Assembly: GCA_934477985.1 (NCBI GenBank)
Contig: CAKSOR010000176.1
Coordinates: forward strand, 1 to 6,028
Length of the DNA: 6,028 nucleotides
Reading direction: 5' to 3'
Source of the DNA: an uncultured Eubacteriales bacterium
GTDB lineage: Bacteria > Bacillota > Clostridia > Oscillospirales > CAG-272
The position numbers and the translations under genes are program-made. Below, in pieces: positions 3,643-6,028 of the stretch; position 1 is the stretch's first letter; each line of letters begins with the position of its first letter. Under the pieces are notes generated by a model. It was given only the letters and a program-made list of their open reading frames with translations. It searched no databases and was not told where the DNA came from.

Positions 3643-5541
3643 ATGTCTGAAACTGTAAACACTGAAAAGGGCGGAATTTCCGTCGAAATAGAACACATAT
3701 TCCCGATAATCAAAAAATGGCTCTACTCCGAGAAGGAGATCTTCCTCCGCGAGATCGTCTCGAACGCCTGCGACGCCGTGACGAAGCTCAAGAGACTCTC
3801 GTCTTTAGGCGAGGCGAAGGACATCGAGGACAACTTCCGCATCACCGTCACCCTTGACAAGGAGGCGCGCACGCTGACTGTCTCGGATAACGGCATCGGT
3901 ATGACCGAGGACGAGGTCAAGCGCTACATCTGCCAGATCGCTCTCTCGGGCGCTCTCGAGTTCATCCAGAAGTACGAGGGCAAGGAGGAGGACGCGACGA
4001 AGGACGGAATCATCGGTCACTTCGGACTCGGATTCTACTCGGCGTTCATGGTCAGCGACACGGTCGACGTCATCACCCGTTCCTACACGACCGAGGACGC
4101 GGTCAAGTGGACCTGCTCCGAAGCCGGCGAGTATGAGATCACCAAGGGTGTCTATCGCGCCGAGCGCGGAACCGACGTTGTCATGCACATCATGAAGGAC
4201 GAGGACGAGTTCCTCGACGAGTACCGCATCCGCGGAATCCTCGAGAAGTATTGCTCGTTCATGCCTGTCGAGATCTATCTGAACGTCGTCAAGACCGAAG
4301 AGGAGAAGAAGAAGGAAGCCGAGGAGAAGAAGGACGACAAGGTCGAGGACAAGACCGAGAAGCCGATCAATGACATCCATCCGCTCTGGCAGAAGAACCC
4401 CTCCGAGTGCACTGAGGAGGAGTACGACGCCTTCTATCACAAGGTCTTCAACGACTACCGCGAGCCGCTCTTCCACATCCACCTGAACGCCGATTACCCG
4501 CTGAACTTCAAGGGAATACTCTACTTCCCGAAGATCGCTCACGAGTATGACAGCCTTGAGGGACAGGTCAAGCTCTATTACAATCAGGTATTTGTCGCAG
4601 ACAACATCAAGGAAGTCATTCCCGAGTATCTGCTGATGCTCAAGGGCGTGCTCGACTGCCCCGAGCTCCCGCTCAACGTCTCGAGAAGCTATCTCCAGAA
4701 CAGCGGCTACGTCGCGAAGATTTCGGCTCATATCGTCAAGAAGGTCGCCGACAAGATCAACTCGATGTTCAACACCGACCGTGAGAACTATGAGAAGCTC
4801 TGGAACGACCTCAAGACCTTCGTCGAGTACGGTTCGATGCGCGACCGCAAGTTCTACGACCGCCTGAAGGATTCGATTCTCTACCAGAACACCGACGGCA
4901 AATTCGTGACGCTGAAGGAATATCTCGACGCCGCGAAGGAAAAGCACGAGAACACCGTCTATTATACCGCCGACAAGACCGCGCAGGCACAGTACATCGC
5001 GATGTTCGCCGCTGAGGGCATCGAGGTCGTCGTCCTCGACAAGCTGATCGACACGCAGTTCATCAACGTGATCGAGCAGGAGAACGACGGCGTGAAGTTC
5101 GTCCGCATCGACGCCGACGTCGCTTCAGCTCTCAAGGCTGAGGGCAAAGCTGAGGATAACGCGAAGCTCGCCGACCTCTTCAAGAAGGTCAGCGGCAACA
5201 AGGAGCTCAAGGTCAAGTTCGAGCTCCTGAAGAACGCGAAGGTTCCGGCTATCCTCAACATCTCCGAGGAGTCGCGCCGCATGGACGACATGATGAAGAT
5301 GTACAGAATGTCGGGTAGCGACATGGGCAATATGAGCTTCCCGACCGACGCCACGCTTGTCGTCAACGCGTCGAGCCCGCTCATCACGCGCCTTTCGGGC
5401 GAGGTCGAGTCGGACGAGGCAAAGGCTGAGAAGATCGCAAAGCAGATCTACACGCTCGCGCTCCTGTCGCAGAGACAGCTCACCGCGGATGAGCTGCAAA
5501 ACTTCCTCACCGACAGCTTCGACATGCTCGAGCAGCTTTAA
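3643..5541 (+). CDS. htpG: Molecular chaperone HtpG (Hsp90 family), 632 aa
   Basis: Seen: the N-terminal GHKL ATPase domain has YSEKEIFLREIVSNACDAV (28-46; Glu37, Asn41), SDNGIGMT (81-88; Asp82, Gly86) and GHFGLGFYSAFMV (125-137), the Hsp90 ATP-lid glycine motif. A Lys/Glu-rich linker covers about 217-240. The middle domain includes LPLNVSRSYLQ (342-352), where Arg348 is the expected ATP-contacting arginine. The C-terminal dimerisation domain runs from about 520 and ends MLEQL, without the eukaryotic MEEVD. The length is normal for bacterial HtpG. It is a cytoplasmic ATP-driven homodimer that remodels client proteins, often with the DnaK system. The start is supported by AGAGG with standard spacing. 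It has its own consensus promoter, and aroC follows 16 bp downstream without a terminator. The charged linker is longer than I expect for a bacterial HtpG. Confidence 0.98.
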   Translation: MSETVNTEKGGISVEIEHIFPIIKKWLYSEKEIFLREIVSNACDAVTKLKRLSSLGEAKDIEDNFRITVTLDKEARTLTVSDNGIGMTEDEVKRYICQIALSGALEFIQKYEGKEEDATKDGIIGHFGLGFYSAFMVSDTVDVITRSYTTEDAVKWTCSEAGEYEITKGVYRAERGTDVVMHIMKDEDEFLDEYRIRGILEKYCSFMPVEIYLNVVKTEEEKKKEAEEKKDDKVEDKTEKPINDIHPLWQKNPSECTEEEYDAFYHKVFNDYREPLFHIHLNADYPLNFKGILYFPKIAHEYDSLEGQVKLYYNQVFVADNIKEVIPEYLLMLKGVLDCPELPLNVSRSYLQNSGYVAKISAHIVKKVADKINSMFNTDRENYEKLWNDLKTFVEYGSMRDRKFYDRLKDSILYQNTDGKFVTLKEYLDAAKEKHENTVYYTADKTAQAQYIAMFAAEGIEVVVLDKLIDTQFINVIEQENDGVKFVRIDADVASALKAEGKAEDNAKLADLFKKVSGNKELKVKFELLKNAKVPAILNISEESRRMDDMMKMYRMSGSDMGNMSFPTDATLVVNASSPLITRLSGEVESDEAKAEKIAKQIYTLALLSQRQLTADELQNFLTDSFDMLEQL

Positions 5542-5557
5542 TCAAAGAGGTGAAACC

Positions 5558-6028
5558 ATGCCATCCGTTTATGGACAGAAACTGAAGCTCTCGGTCTTCG
5601 GCGAATCGCACGGCGAGGCGATCGGAGTTGTGATCGACGGCTTCCCGGCGGGAATGAAGCTCGACTATGACTTCATCTCGTCGCATATGAAGCGCCGCGC
5701 GCCCGGAGGCGATCTCTCGACTCCGAGAAAAGAAGCCGACATCCCGAGAATTGTCAGCGGAGTCTCGGATGGCTTCACGAACGGTTTTCCGATCTGCGCG
5801 GTCATCGAGAACACCAACCAGCACAGCTCGGATTATTCGAAAATGCTCCCGCGGCCGAATCACGCTGATTATCCGGCGACGCTCAGATACGGCGAGCACT
5901 GCGAGCTGCGCGGCGGCGGGCACTTCTCGGGGAGACTGACCGCTCCGCTGACTTTCGCCGGGGCTCTGTGCCTGCAATATCTCTCGCTGAAGGGCGTGAC
6001 GGTCGGCGCGCACATAAAGCAGATACTC
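5558..6028 (+). CDS. aroC: Chorismate synthase, N-terminal 157 residues (3' end beyond window)
   Basis: Seen: the frame is open to the last base. GESHG (15-19) with His18 is the family's first signature. MKRRAPGG (44-51) follows, then SGVSDGFTNGFPI (67-79), RPNHADYPATLRYG (99-112) and RGGGHFSGRLTAPLTFAGA (118-136). The last segment fits the PROSITE-style pattern G-x2-S-G-R-x-T-x3-T-x2-G-A. Known: AroC converts 5-enolpyruvylshikimate-3-phosphate to chorismate using reduced FMN, the last step of the shikimate pathway, in the cytoplasm. Full length is usually about 360-400 residues, so roughly 40 percent is here. ATG at 5558 has AGAGG seven bases upstream. The 16-bp gap after the htpG stop holds no terminator or promoter, so co-transcription with htpG is likely. 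More shikimate genes may follow beyond the window. Confidence 0.97.
   Translation, partial: MPSVYGQKLKLSVFGESHGEAIGVVIDGFPAGMKLDYDFISSHMKRRAPGGDLSTPRKEADIPRIVSGVSDGFTNGFPICAVIENTNQHSSDYSKMLPRPNHADYPATLRYGEHCELRGGGHFSGRLTAPLTFAGALCLQYLSLKGVTVGAHIKQIL

Noticed and set aside
3805..4947. Long minus-strand open frame (380 codons) opposite htpG
   Set aside because: It is the complement of a clear Hsp90 gene. Its Leu/Val/Asp-rich composition is the expected mirror of Lys/Glu/Asp codons ending in G or C, and it has no ribosome site or family match.
5507..6013. Minus-strand open frame opposite the aroC start
   Set aside because: The plus strand encodes unmistakable chorismate synthase. The antisense frame has Arg-rich low-complexity composition and no recognisable motif.
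1..6028. tRNA, rRNA, CRISPR, insertion sequence, integrase, phage or toxin-antitoxin genes
   Set aside because: No regularly spaced repeats, terminal inverted repeats, transposase motifs or cloverleaf-like segments were seen. All major frames are explained by the six genes listed.

Overview
The window looks like chromosomal DNA of a Gram-positive anaerobe of the class Clostridia (Bacillota), possibly a gut member of the Oscillospiraceae/Ruminococcaceae or a relative. This is inferred from GC-rich genes with AT-rich intergenic regions, strong AGGAGG-type ribosome binding sites, near-consensus housekeeping promoters, and the style of the AroC and HtpG sequences. I see no rRNA, tRNA, insertion sequence, integrase, CRISPR array or phage gene. 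Coding density is high, and no gene-free stretch exceeds about 200 bases.

Left part (1-2425), carbohydrate-related: the 3' part of a CE1/esterase-D type serine hydrolase (+) runs tail to tail into a GH16-family glycoside hydrolase (-). The two share one symmetric bidirectional terminator whose AT arms contain both stop codons. Divergent from the GH16 gene is an AraC-family regulator (+). The short region between them holds two promoters whose -10 boxes nearly touch, plus a 30-bp imperfect palindrome. This looks like a compact local switch in which the AraC protein controls the GH16 gene and perhaps itself.

Middle (2379-3449): a membrane acyltransferase-3 family protein (-) converges on the AraC gene and overlaps its 3' end by 47 bp. 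It has its own near-consensus promoter.

Right part (3450-6028), housekeeping: htpG (Hsp90, complete) is followed after 16 bp by aroC (chorismate synthase, cut by the window end), most likely in one transcript. The htpG promoter matches TTGACA-N17-TATAAT exactly. It is overlaid by two similar 17-bp imperfect palindromes whose centres lie 20 bp apart. The htpG leader can form a weak A/U-rich hairpin that covers the whole Shine-Dalgarno sequence, a candidate RNA thermometer on a heat-shock gene.

No gene here is of unknown family. The points most worth following up are regulatory: the htpG leader and operator arrangement, and the crossed promoters between the GH16 and AraC genes. All of these come from reading the sequence only and are untested.
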